In this document: one piece after another, positions 37,985 to 46,647 of the stretch
Layout of the letters: each line of letters begins with the position of its first letter
How positions within the stretch are numbered: position 1 is the stretch's first letter
DNA from: Trichomonas tenax
Taxonomy: Eukaryota; Parabasalia; Trichomonadida; Trichomonadidae
Direction: 5' to 3'
Assembly (NCBI GenBank): GCA_023091735.1
Contig: JALKBU010000005.1
Location: 1-64,000 of the forward strand
Length of the DNA: 64,000 nt
Made by a program: the position numbers and the translations under genes
The notes under the pieces: generated by a model
The model's database searches: none
The model's input: the letters and a program-made list of their open reading frames with translations, nothing else
Told to the model about the DNA's origin: nothing

Positions 37985-39064
37985 ATGAAAAAAAGTTATG
38001 AAGAAGAGCTGATACAAGCAATTCAAGAAGGAAATTTGAATAGCGTGAAGTCTTCTTGGATTGGAAAGAATGACATAAACCGTCCATTTCTAATAGATCA
38101 AGATATTCAAATTATAAATAAAACAAATGTTTATCCATTTCCGAGTATTAAGCATCCAACGATATTAATTTACGCGATTCTATGCGAGCAGTCACAAATA
38201 TTACAGTATATATTAGAAACCAAACATCCAGATTTATTACTATGCGTAAATGGATGGACAGCAATACACTACGCAGCATGCACAAAGGACCCCGAATGCA
38301 TGAAGATACTTTTGAAATACCAAACAATTCAAGAAAATATTGATTATCCGATAATTGATCCAATAAAAGTTCCAGAAGGGCACTCAACGACAGCGCTGCA
38401 TGTTGCTGTTACAAATAAACGACATGCACAAGTCTTATTGCTTACGCAGCCTTTACCTTTATATGAATTTGATGGCAACTATTTAAAAATTGAGCAAAAT
38501 GCAAATCACTTTAAGTACAATTCTGCAAATCCTCTTCAAAAGTCTGCAGTTGGAAATTTGCCTATTCATATTGCAGTAAGACAAAATGATTGGGATTTAT
38601 GCCAAATTCTGTTGAGTGCATCATTTGATCTGTCTGTACTAAATGACAAAGGACAGACTCCAATTGATATTGCGGTTCAATTCAAAAAGACCAATTTGAA
38701 AGCAAAATTAGAGTCGATTTCAACCATCCGCATCAATGAACTGAAAAATAAATATCTAAGAGAAAAAGAATCGATTAGGACTGCTGCCAATATCCCTGAT
38801 AACCAAATTCAGTCAGCAACCAATGAGGAAGTTGAGCAATATCAAAATACTATTTTTAATTTACATCAAACAATTGATGAAATTAATATGAAAGTTGTTG
38901 ATTTGGAGCAGAAAACTTTAGCTCCAAAACATAAATCATTTATTCAAAATATTAACTGTAAGCCATGCTGTTGCTGTGGATCACCACAAACAACAGAATG
39001 CACAAAATGCCACTCTTATTATTGCCAAGATTGTTTCAATACTCTTTCCCATGTTTGTAAATAA
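37985..39064 (+). CDS. Ankyrin-repeat protein with C-terminal cysteine-rich zinc finger
   Basis: A 359-residue protein. Residues of about 50-245 are ankyrin repeats, most clearly NGWTAIHYAACTKDPECMKI, STTALHVAVTNKRHAQVLLL, GNLPIHIAVRQNDWDLCQIL and GQTPIDIAVQF. A coiled-coil linker follows (EEVEQYQNTIFNLHQTIDEI). The last 35 residues hold nine cysteines (CKPCCCCGSPQTTECTKC and YYCQDCF...HVC), a RING/B-box or FYVE-like double zinc site. The ankyrins should mediate protein contacts. A role in ubiquitin transfer or membrane binding is possible but unproven; the spacing does not fit a classical RING. It converges with the following coiled-coil gene. Confidence 0.8.
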   Translation: MKKSYEEELIQAIQEGNLNSVKSSWIGKNDINRPFLIDQDIQIINKTNVYPFPSIKHPTILIYAILCEQSQILQYILETKHPDLLLCVNGWTAIHYAACTKDPECMKILLKYQTIQENIDYPIIDPIKVPEGHSTTALHVAVTNKRHAQVLLLTQPLPLYEFDGNYLKIEQNANHFKYNSANPLQKSAVGNLPIHIAVRQNDWDLCQILLSASFDLSVLNDKGQTPIDIAVQFKKTNLKAKLESISTIRINELKNKYLREKESIRTAANIPDNQIQSATNEEVEQYQNTIFNLHQTIDEINMKVVDLEQKTLAPKHKSFIQNINCKPCCCCGSPQTTECTKCHSYYCQDCFNTLSHVCK

Positions 39065-39120
39065 AGCAATTTTTCTATCTTTTTAATTTTGTAGCATTAA
39101 AGCTGGAAAGATTTCGTGAA

Positions 39121-40179
39121 TTATTTGATTTCATTGCGTTGCGTATTTATAGCCTCATAGCAATCATATATAATTGCAAGCGCTTTAGCAACTTTTAACT
39201 GAGCTTGCTGAAGTATTGATTTCTTTTCTAAATAAATCCTTTTGTACCTATCTCTTTCATGCTTAAGCTCTTCTATTCTTGCTGTGCTGTCTGATTCATA
39301 ATGAACAGAAGCCCACTGGTTTTGACCTGATTGGGTCATTTGCAAATAGCTTTGAATTGCTTCACTATCACGTTTTTGACTACGAACACTCTGAATATTT
39401 TCATATTCAGCAATCTTGCTTTCGAGTGATTGATTTTCTTGCCTTATTATATCGATTTTCCCCTTCTGTTTGAGAATTTGTTCATATTCTTTTCTAATTT
39501 GTATAAATTTCTCATTTTCTTGATTTTTCATTTGAAGTTTGACTTTGAGATCTTGATTTTGTCTAACTAGTTTATTTAACTCATATGCACGTTCAGAGTT
39601 TAACGTAACAAGTTTGCTGTAATACTCTTGACGTTCTAGAAATGCTGGAAAATTGAATTTTGAATTATCCTCAATTGTTCTAAATGATTCAATAATTCTT
39701 TGATTCTGCAGTGAATTACTCATTTTATTTTTTCTTAATTCAAGAATATCATCTGCTCCTGCTTTTGAAGCAAATTGAAGAGAATTTGAAAAGATCGAAA
39801 CGGATTTCTGCAAAGATTCGTCAATTTCGGTTTTTAATCTTTCATTTTCAGAATTTATTCTATCACCATATGATTTTGATGTAATTGCTTTATAATTCGC
39901 TTCTTTTGAGCTTTTATCTGATGTCAAAAACGTTAAACATTTGGTTTGGCGCTTTAAATTATGTGAATATTCGTCATTTTGTAACTCAAACTGATTTTTA
40001 ATGAAAGTTTTGTTCGAATTAATGATTTTGAGCTTGGTAATTAAATTTTCCAATTCATCATTTGAATAATTTCTATATTTATCGAGAAATGATTGAGGTG
40101 CAACATCAGCAAGATTTGAGAGAACAAGTTGCGGCTGATTTTTTGGATTTTTCCCTTTCGTTGAGGAGGGAGACCTCAT
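39121..40179 (-). CDS. Coiled-coil protein of unknown function
   Basis: A 352-residue helical protein with long coiled-coil stretches (about residues 45-340). It starts in a basic, Ser/Pro-rich head (MRSPSSTKGKNPKNQPQ). The general form recalls basal-body or axonemal coiled-coil proteins, yet no family signature can be named. The start ATG is preceded, on the minus strand, by TCATTTATTTTG, an initiator-like element about 20 bases away, and by a TTTGTCATGTAAAAT motif. Confidence 0.65.
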   Translation of the reverse strand: MRSPSSTKGKNPKNQPQLVLSNLADVAPQSFLDKYRNYSNDELENLITKLKIINSNKTFIKNQFELQNDEYSHNLKRQTKCLTFLTSDKSSKEANYKAITSKSYGDRINSENERLKTEIDESLQKSVSIFSNSLQFASKAGADDILELRKNKMSNSLQNQRIIESFRTIEDNSKFNFPAFLERQEYYSKLVTLNSERAYELNKLVRQNQDLKVKLQMKNQENEKFIQIRKEYEQILKQKGKIDIIRQENQSLESKIAEYENIQSVRSQKRDSEAIQSYLQMTQSGQNQWASVHYESDSTARIEELKHERDRYKRIYLEKKSILQQAQLKVAKALAIIYDCYEAINTQRNEIK

Positions 40180-40191
40180 TTAAATTTGATA

Positions 40192-40203
40192 CAAAATAAA
40201 TGA
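40192..40203 (-). promoter_or_regulatory. Initiator-like TCATTTATTTTG for coiled-coil gene
   Basis: Minus-strand TTTTTGTCATTTATTTTG is about 20 bases before the start codon and fits the trichomonad initiator. Confidence 0.45.
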
Positions 40204-40211
40204 CAAAAAGA

Positions 40212-40270
40212 TTTTACATGACAAATTTAATTGATTTACACGATAATTTACATCTTTTACACGACAAAAA
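40212..40270. promoter_or_regulatory. Three ACATG/ACACG-type motifs in a divergent promoter
   Basis: TTTTACATGACAAATTT, TTTACACGATAATTT and TTTTACACGACAAAA follow one another at 20-25 base spacing, between the leftward coiled-coil gene and the rightward GAF-PDE gene. A TAACGAT sequence follows near 40291. The regular spacing is striking. Confidence 0.5.
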
Positions 40271-40309
40271 AATATGTCAGATTTAATAAATAACGATTAA
40301 TTTTCTAGA

Positions 40310-43300
40310 ATGAGCTCAAATGATCAGAGCAGCCAATTGAGTTCTTTCTTAAAAAGCTTCGGTGGCAGAAACTCATCTGTGAACATAACGAGCAGTCCTG
40401 CACAGAATTTGCTGCAACCAAAGCAAAAATCTAATTTAATGACGCTTCCCGAAGATAACGATTTAGATGCTCAAATCTTTGGTGGAACAGAACAGTCAAA
40501 CGCAAATCAAATGCAATTAGCACATATGGAAGCACTTATTCAGATGAAAACACAACAAATCGAACGTCTTCAGGCAGAAATTCGTGTTTTACATAGAATT
40601 CAGAACGACCAAGCAGTTGCTCTTGAAATGGCTCTGCAAGATCGACGTGAATTAGAAAAACAGCTTGCACAAACACAAACAGGAATACCAACACTCGGAA
40701 ATGCGATAACACAGCAGACAGATGACCAAAAGCAAGGAAAGGCAAGCAAGAAGAACCGCCCTGGATCTTCGCATTTCAAGACAAGCGAAACACCATATTT
40801 CCTCGAAAATTCTATGTTCCTTCGCGCATTCCTCCGCAACGATCAGGGATCTCTGGATGAGCTTGTTAAGTCTATTACATCAGTCAACGACACGAATACA
40901 CGCGGCTTAGCCGGCCAAGCACTTTTCCAACAAATGCAGCGCTATATGCAGCTCAACCAGCTGTTTGAACGTCTTTTTGATGAATCTGGAACAGAGAACT
41001 TTGTTACAACATTTGAGCAAAATGTGAGAAACCTCTTAGATTCAAGGCGGATTCTTCTCTGGCTTGTCATTCCATCTGCTAAGGTTATCGTCTCTCGTAC
41101 AGCTTCTTTGCTTGTTCCTGAAGGCGAAGGATTACTTGGAAAGGCCATATCTGAAGGCCAGAGACTTGTTCTTCCTGATCCTTCACGTGATCCATCATAC
41201 AGTATTGACTACGATGGACCTGTTCTTTCGAACGCCCGTGTTGTTCTTTATCAGCCAGTCGTTAACACAAAGAAAGAAGTTCTTTGGGTCATCCAAATCG
41301 TCGACAGACTTTCTCCAAAGGGTACTGTTGTCACTCCTTCTGGTGATGACTACCTCGTCTTAGACTTCCTTTCTCTCAGCTTGCTCCGCATTTACCAGGA
41401 TGAATCTCGTATTGATGAAATGATCAAGCGCATTCTCACAGAATCAACAAGATCTCTCCTTACAGAACGTCAAGTCATGCCTCTTCTGGAGACTGTTCAG
41501 CTTACTGTTACTCATCTTGTTGGCTGTGAAAGTCTTCAAATCTTCTTCGCAGATCAACAGAAAGGAAACCTCTTCCAGCTTTGTGAAGGTAAACAGCAGA
41601 GTGGCGGTGAAGTCAACATTAACGCTATTACACGTAATGATATCGCAGTTGATCAAGCTGGTATCGCAGGTGTTGCCTATACACAGAAGAAGACTGTCAA
41701 CGTTGCAGTTGCGAAAGAACATCCTGATTTCAACAAAGATATTGATGGTGAATTTCCGAATGGTCCTTGCCTTGCTGTGCCTCTTTTGGGTTCCAAGGGT
41801 ACAGTCTCCCTTGTCGCTGTTGCCAGACAAAAGAAGAGTGGTATCATGTTCACGGGTTCCGATGAAATCATTTTGGAAGCTTTGAGTAGAGTTTCACAAG
41901 GTGCTCTTGCAAACGCTCAGAGCCACGAAAGAAATATTAGTGAAATTCAACTCGCCCTCAATAACCACAAGTACTACACCGCACTTCTTGCTGTTGCTCA
42001 GGAACTTTCTGCTGTCCTTGACACAGATACTCTCGTTAGAAAGATTATGACAAAGGCTCAGAGCTTCATTGGTGCTGATCGTTGCAGTTTATTCCTTGTT
42101 GATAAGGAAAGAGGTGGCCTGTGGTCAATGGTTGCCCACGGTACCTCAGAAAGAATCCACATTGCAGAGGGTTATGGTATTGCAGGTCACGTCGCTAAAA
42201 CAGGCGAAACAATTAATATTCCTGATGCTTACAATGATCCAAGATTCAACCCATCTGTCGATAAGAGCACTGGCTATAGGACAAAGTCCATCCTTTGCGT
42301 TCCAATCAAGAGTAGCGCAGGCATAATCATTGGATGCACACAGATGATTAACAAACTTGGTGCAGTAGAATTCTCCAGAACAGATGTTGAACTGATGACA
42401 GCCTTCAACGTTTTCTGTGGTATTGCTTTGTCCAACGCACAGCTTTACGAAGCTGCCACAAAGTCAAAGAAGAAGATGACAGCTATGCTTGATATCGCTC
42501 TTTCACTTTCAACATCAACAACACTTGAAGAGCTCATCACAAGTATCATTTCCAGAGCAAGAGAGCTCATTGAAGCTGAGCACTGCTTCTTGTTTGCTGT
42601 TGATCGTCTCCATAATAAACTTCGTCCACTTGGCAATGTTGGTGATGAAGCTAAAGAGTTCTCCATCAAGGATGATGCTGTAGGTTTCGTCGCTTTAACT
42701 GGCTCAGAGGTTAACATCGAGAACGTTGAGGCGGAGAAAAGATTTACGGATTTATGGCCAGCAGGAATCAAAGCTAAGCAGCTCCTTGTCATTCCTGTCC
42801 TCGATGCTAGTGGTCAAGTTGTCGGTATCGCTAAAGCTATCAACAAGACGACAATGCCTCGTTTCACGGCTGAAGACCAAGGCCTTCTGAGAGCCTTCTC
42901 AAGCTTTGCTGGTCTTGCTTTTGACAGATTTATTGCTAAACAGCCAGCTGACTTCGGACTCACTGATATTCCTCTCATTGAAACTCTGTCACCAACTGAA
43001 CTTACAGCAGTTGTTCCTTCAGATAGACTGCGTGTTTTCGATCCGCTCACCGGTATTGTTGGATCTATTACATTTGATGTTTATGGATTCCCACGTAACG
43101 AACTTTATCGCTTCCTGATCCATATTTTCACGGAGATGGGTATTCTTTCTACTTTTACTATTCCAATTGGTGTTGCTTTACGTTTCTTCTCCTCTATTGC
43201 AGATAACTATCAGCAGCTTCCATTCCATGACTTCGCTAACGCTGTTTCCACAACCCAATTTGCCTTCTGGCTGATGATGCTGAACAAGCTCTATATTCAG

Positions 43301-43942
43301 TTCACGAAGATCGAATTACTATCTTTCTTTGTTGCCGCACTTTGCCATGACCTTGGCCATTCAGACAGAATATCTGTCAACAGTCATGCACAGGCTGCAC
43401 TCGATGTTCTTTATAAGGACCAACCAGTCAATGAGACATTCCATTGCGCTGCTTTGATCAACCTTCTTGCACAGCCAACGTGCAACATCCTCGAAAACTT
43501 AGATAGCGGATATGTGAATGACTTCTGGACTCTTTGCATTGATCTTATGCTATCCACTGATATGTCGCAGCATGCAAAGTTAATCGAAGAAATGGATATT
43601 AGGCTCAATAGAGGTCAGTTTGATTTCAAGGATAAAGCTGCTAAGATCCTCCTTCTGAAGCTTTTACTTAAATCTGCAATCACAGCAGAAGTATTCAGAC
43701 CATTCGATCCAACAAAGCCATGGACCACATCCGTCAACAAGCTTTCAGTTATTGCATCAAAGGGTGATCAAAAGGTTCTCGCTGAAGAAATGTTGAAGTA
43801 TCTGAATGATATCAGTTTGCCTCTCGTCAGAGTTCTCCTAAGAGCAATCACTAACGTCCAACCAATGAGTGATCAATTAAGACTCAATACAAATGCTTGG
43901 AAGGATCAAGCCGACAAACTTTCTCCAGAAAATAATGAATAA
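40310..43942 (+). CDS. GAF-domain protein with degenerate cyclic-nucleotide phosphodiesterase domain
   Basis: A 1210-residue protein. After a polar head and a coiled coil (about residues 70-130) come three or four GAF domains at about 235-330, 395-530, 570-715 and 735-880, which usually bind cyclic nucleotides or other small ligands. The C-terminal 290 residues have the class I PDE fold. HDLGH (residues 1013-1017) and TDMSQH are retained. The first metal His is replaced: the usual HNxxHA reads HDFANA, with Asn at about residue 977. The usual Asp in the ADISNP-like motif is Ile at about residue 1124 (LLKSAITAEVFRPF). Two of the four metal ligands are thus missing, so catalysis is doubtful. It may act as a regulatory pseudo-enzyme or ligand sensor. 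Confidence 0.85.
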   Translation: MSSNDQSSQLSSFLKSFGGRNSSVNITSSPAQNLLQPKQKSNLMTLPEDNDLDAQIFGGTEQSNANQMQLAHMEALIQMKTQQIERLQAEIRVLHRIQNDQAVALEMALQDRRELEKQLAQTQTGIPTLGNAITQQTDDQKQGKASKKNRPGSSHFKTSETPYFLENSMFLRAFLRNDQGSLDELVKSITSVNDTNTRGLAGQALFQQMQRYMQLNQLFERLFDESGTENFVTTFEQNVRNLLDSRRILLWLVIPSAKVIVSRTASLLVPEGEGLLGKAISEGQRLVLPDPSRDPSYSIDYDGPVLSNARVVLYQPVVNTKKEVLWVIQIVDRLSPKGTVVTPSGDDYLVLDFLSLSLLRIYQDESRIDEMIKRILTESTRSLLTERQVMPLLETVQLTVTHLVGCESLQIFFADQQKGNLFQLCEGKQQSGGEVNINAITRNDIAVDQAGIAGVAYTQKKTVNVAVAKEHPDFNKDIDGEFPNGPCLAVPLLGSKGTVSLVAVARQKKSGIMFTGSDEIILEALSRVSQGALANAQSHERNISEIQLALNNHKYYTALLAVAQELSAVLDTDTLVRKIMTKAQSFIGADRCSLFLVDKERGGLWSMVAHGTSERIHIAEGYGIAGHVAKTGETINIPDAYNDPRFNPSVDKSTGYRTKSILCVPIKSSAGIIIGCTQMINKLGAVEFSRTDVELMTAFNVFCGIALSNAQLYEAATKSKKKMTAMLDIALSLSTSTTLEELITSIISRARELIEAEHCFLFAVDRLHNKLRPLGNVGDEAKEFSIKDDAVGFVALTGSEVNIENVEAEKRFTDLWPAGIKAKQLLVIPVLDASGQVVGIAKAINKTTMPRFTAEDQGLLRAFSSFAGLAFDRFIAKQPADFGLTDIPLIETLSPTELTAVVPSDRLRVFDPLTGIVGSITFDVYGFPRNELYRFLIHIFTEMGILSTFTIPIGVALRFFSSIADNYQQLPFHDFANAVSTTQFAFWLMMLNKLYIQFTKIELLSFFVAALCHDLGHSDRISVNSHAQAALDVLYKDQPVNETFHCAALINLLAQPTCNILENLDSGYVNDFWTLCIDLMLSTDMSQHAKLIEEMDIRLNRGQFDFKDKAAKILLLKLLLKSAITAEVFRPFDPTKPWTTSVNKLSVIASKGDQKVLAEEMLKYLNDISLPLVRVLLRAITNVQPMSDQLRLNTNAWKDQADKLSPENNE

Positions 43943-44088
43943 AAATCTTGTTTTTGTTTGATAAATGAAAGAAATCTAATTCAATCTCAAATATAAGGCT
44001 CAAAAATCATGTGCATGTAGATAAAAGAATGCTATTATGTAGAATACGTAAATAACTAGACAAACATGAAAATAATGACATTAGATAA

Positions 44089-44126
44089 ATTACATGACAA
44101 AATTTGATGATTTACATGACAAAATT
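44089..44126. promoter_or_regulatory. Two TACATGACAAAATTTG motifs in tandem
   Basis: Copies at 44089-44103 and 44111-44126 are nearly identical over 16 bases and sit just upstream of the Ubc13 gene. TCAGTTTATAA, an initiator-like sequence, follows directly before the ATG. Confidence 0.55.
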
Positions 44127-44141
44127 TGTATCAGTTTATAA

Positions 44142-44594
44142 ATGCTCGAGAGAAGAGTGATGATGGAAACTAAACACCTCACAAACAACAAAAATCCGGA
44201 CATATCGGCGCGAGCCAAAGAAGGAAACAACAGATATTTCGATGCCTGGGTAAGAGGTCCGCCTGGATCTCCATACGAAGGCGGCGTTTTCCAACTAGAG
44301 TTGTATTTGACAGACAACTATCCAATAGATCCACCAAAAGTTAGATTTTTGACTCATGTATATCATCCAAATATTGATAAACTAGGAAGAATATGTTTAG
44401 ACATATTGAAGAAGAATTGGTCGCCAGCGCAAACAATTCTTACCGTTCTATTATCAATACAGTCACTTTTAGGCGATCCAAATCCAGATGATCCATTAGA
44501 CACAGCCGTTGCTAACCAATGGCTTGAGGACAAGGAAAAGGCACAAAAGATAGCTAGAGAATGGACAGCAAAATATGCCATTCCAAAAGTTTAA
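44142..44594 (+). CDS. UBC13: Ubiquitin-conjugating enzyme E2 N (Ubc13-like)
   Basis: A 150-residue E2 enzyme. The UBC fold is complete: SPYEGGVFQLELYLTDNYP, then PKVRFLTHVYHPNIDKLGR and the catalytic ICLDILKKNWSP, with Cys in GRICLDIL, and a final helix EKAQKIAREWTAKYA. The HPN motif, NIDKLGRICLDIL and DPNPDDPLDTAVANQW closely match Ubc13, which with a UEV partner makes Lys63-linked ubiquitin chains for DNA repair and signalling. Human UBC13 has 152 residues, so the length fits. A UEV partner is not in the window. Confidence 0.95.
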   Translation: MLERRVMMETKHLTNNKNPDISARAKEGNNRYFDAWVRGPPGSPYEGGVFQLELYLTDNYPIDPPKVRFLTHVYHPNIDKLGRICLDILKKNWSPAQTILTVLLSIQSLLGDPNPDDPLDTAVANQWLEDKEKAQKIAREWTAKYAIPKV

Positions 44595-44637
44595 AAATAT
44601 AAAATGTTTAGTTACAGCAAAATATATTATAATCTCA

Positions 44638-46557
44638 TTACCACTTGGATTTAATGAGGAAGTTAAATGATTCGTTTGGATCAACAAATTTATCTTGTAT
44701 GTCGAAGAGTTTCGTTATATCAGGAAGTTGCTGCTTCCAGCAATCATCTTCCAACATTTCCATGAATTTCTTGTACTGTTCCAATGTGTCTGCACTTGGA
44801 ACTTGTTTTTCCTCTTGTTTCTTCTCTTCTTCGAATGATGGAAAGCTTAAATTGGAACTCTCCTCGAAAGATGGGAATTGGATATTTTCTGTTGGGAATT
44901 CGATTTCAGGTTTCTCTTCTTGGCTCTTTGTCTCTTCGAATGATGGAAATTCTATCTTCTGATCTTGTTGTGTTGATACTTCTTCTGTTTGCTTAACTTC
45001 TTCAAATGTTGGGAACTCTATTTGTTGTGTTGTAGTTTCTTCTTCCTTTTGTTTGACCTCTTCAAAAGATGGAAATTCTATTTTCTGTTCTGCTTGTGTT
45101 GTTTCTTCTTTTGGCTTTGCTTCTTCAAATGATGGGAATTCAATGTTTGATGGTTTTTCAGTTTCCTCGAATGATGGGAATTCTATCTTCTGATTCTCTA
45201 TGTTGCTCTCTTCTGTATGCTTGCTATCTTCTGGGGTTGGTTCTTTCTTATCAGAGCCATACATTTGTGCAAGTTTTCCTGGACTCATTTCGAATTCTAT
45301 TGCAGATCCTTTGGATAAATCGAATTGCTTATCTGTGACTAAGATTGTTGGATCAATGTCATCCTTTGTCTTATACAGAGCGAGTTCCTTATTTCTAAAT
45401 TGCGTCCATTTTTCGTTGCCTTCAATATGTGAATCAATAACCAAACCTATTTCAAGGAGGAACGAAGAAAGAGGAAGATTTTGTCGCTGCTTTTGGGCTT
45501 GAGCCATATCTAATACAATAGGGACCATCTTCTCAATAATTGCCTTCCTGAAATCACTTATTTTCATTCCATTCTTAACTAAATCGAGAAACGCTTCCAT
45601 GTGGAATGTGTTAAGTCTATCTTGCAAAAATGAATCGACAATACTTTGGAATGAAACTAATGTCTGTTTAGATGGATATTTTGACAAATATCTAAGCGCT
45701 GAAATGCAAGGTTGATTGAATTGCTTCAATTTTTGCATTATTTCAATTGCAAATGAAGCTGTGTGAGTAGAAGGTGCCAAATTATATGCTAAATCTAATA
45801 ATAAAGCTATGAATTGAGGATTTGATGTTGCATATAATAACTTTGGAAGAATTGGATGTATGATATCTGTTATACTCTTAATGGCAATATTGTTGTTGAT
45901 AAATTTGGATATCAATTTAAGAATATTAATTCGATGTGTCATTGTTAACTGTAATCCTTTCAATTTCTCGTACAAATCTGTCATACTTTGCGTGCATTCC
46001 TGGAAAATTTGTGGAATTGCTATTTTTGGAACAAATAAACGAAAAGTGCACCAAATAGGCCATTGTGAATTCAATTCTGTATTGAAAATCACGTTATCCA
46101 TAATGTCGTAGACCGCTGTGTTATTTGCTAAACTGATGAATTTTGGTAAATGTTGAACTTTATCGAAATTCAAATAAAATTTTTCTTTATATTGATTTAT
46201 CATGGATTCTATTAAGCGAGACAAGTATCCTAGGTGAATACTGTTGTTGAAATCGAGAATATTTATTAATTTATCGATATTTTCCTTTGAATTTACCAAT
46301 TTTTCGAGTAAAACATTATTTTGGCCCAAGAAAAGATTGATAACAAGCTTTTCTGATTTGAGATCGGTTGAAGTAATAATTTCAAGAAGATGATTAAAAT
46401 TATTTGGCGAAATTAAAAAATTAATTAGGAAATCTTCTTTCATACGAAAAGATGTGAACAATTCTGGGTCTTCAAGGATCGCTTTCCAATTTGGTGGATC
46501 CTCTTCAGTCAGTGACTGAAGTGAACTCCCTTTTTCAGGCTCCATATCCCAAAACAT
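44638..46557 (-). CDS. SAPS-domain PP6 regulatory subunit with repeated FPSFEE motifs
   Basis: A 639-residue protein beginning MFWDMEPEKGSSLQSL. That start and the next 60 residues match the SAPS family (Sit4-associated proteins, PP6R1-3), which begin MFWK and tie the PP6 catalytic subunit to substrates. Residues to about 390 are helical repeats, as in SAPS domains. The C-terminal 200 residues are acidic and carry about eight copies of an (I/L)xFPSFEE motif, for instance KIEFPSFEETEKP, NIEFPSFEEAK and QIEFPTFEEVK, a likely short linear binding motif. The last 70 residues return to a folded-looking segment. A PP4/PP6-like phosphatase is encoded at 31-32 kb. The SAPS call is moderately firm. 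Confidence 0.72.
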   Translation of the reverse strand: MFWDMEPEKGSSLQSLTEEDPPNWKAILEDPELFTSFRMKEDFLINFLISPNNFNHLLEIITSTDLKSEKLVINLFLGQNNVLLEKLVNSKENIDKLINILDFNNSIHLGYLSRLIESMINQYKEKFYLNFDKVQHLPKFISLANNTAVYDIMDNVIFNTELNSQWPIWCTFRLFVPKIAIPQIFQECTQSMTDLYEKLKGLQLTMTHRINILKLISKFINNNIAIKSITDIIHPILPKLLYATSNPQFIALLLDLAYNLAPSTHTASFAIEIMQKLKQFNQPCISALRYLSKYPSKQTLVSFQSIVDSFLQDRLNTFHMEAFLDLVKNGMKISDFRKAIIEKMVPIVLDMAQAQKQRQNLPLSSFLLEIGLVIDSHIEGNEKWTQFRNKELALYKTKDDIDPTILVTDKQFDLSKGSAIEFEMSPGKLAQMYGSDKKEPTPEDSKHTEESNIENQKIEFPSFEETEKPSNIEFPSFEEAKPKEETTQAEQKIEFPSFEEVKQKEEETTTQQIEFPTFEEVKQTEEVSTQQDQKIEFPSFEETKSQEEKPEIEFPTENIQFPSFEESSNLSFPSFEEEKKQEEKQVPSADTLEQYKKFMEMLEDDCWKQQLPDITKLFDIQDKFVDPNESFNFLIKSKW

Positions 46558-46609
46558 CTTTTTAAGTGTGGAAGCACCCCCTAATTATGATTTTTTGGAA
46601 AATAGAATT

Positions 46610-46629
46610 TAGGGGTTGACATTTATAAT
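46610..46629 (+). promoter_or_regulatory. TAGGGGTTGACATTTATAAT element
   Basis: This stretch lies 19 bases before the LRR gene ATG, in a short divergent gap. A near copy, TAGGGGGTTGAACCATTTATAAT without two short insertions, occurs in another divergent gap at 51508-51530. Confidence 0.45.
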
Positions 46630-46647
46630 AAGGGGTTAAAATCAATA

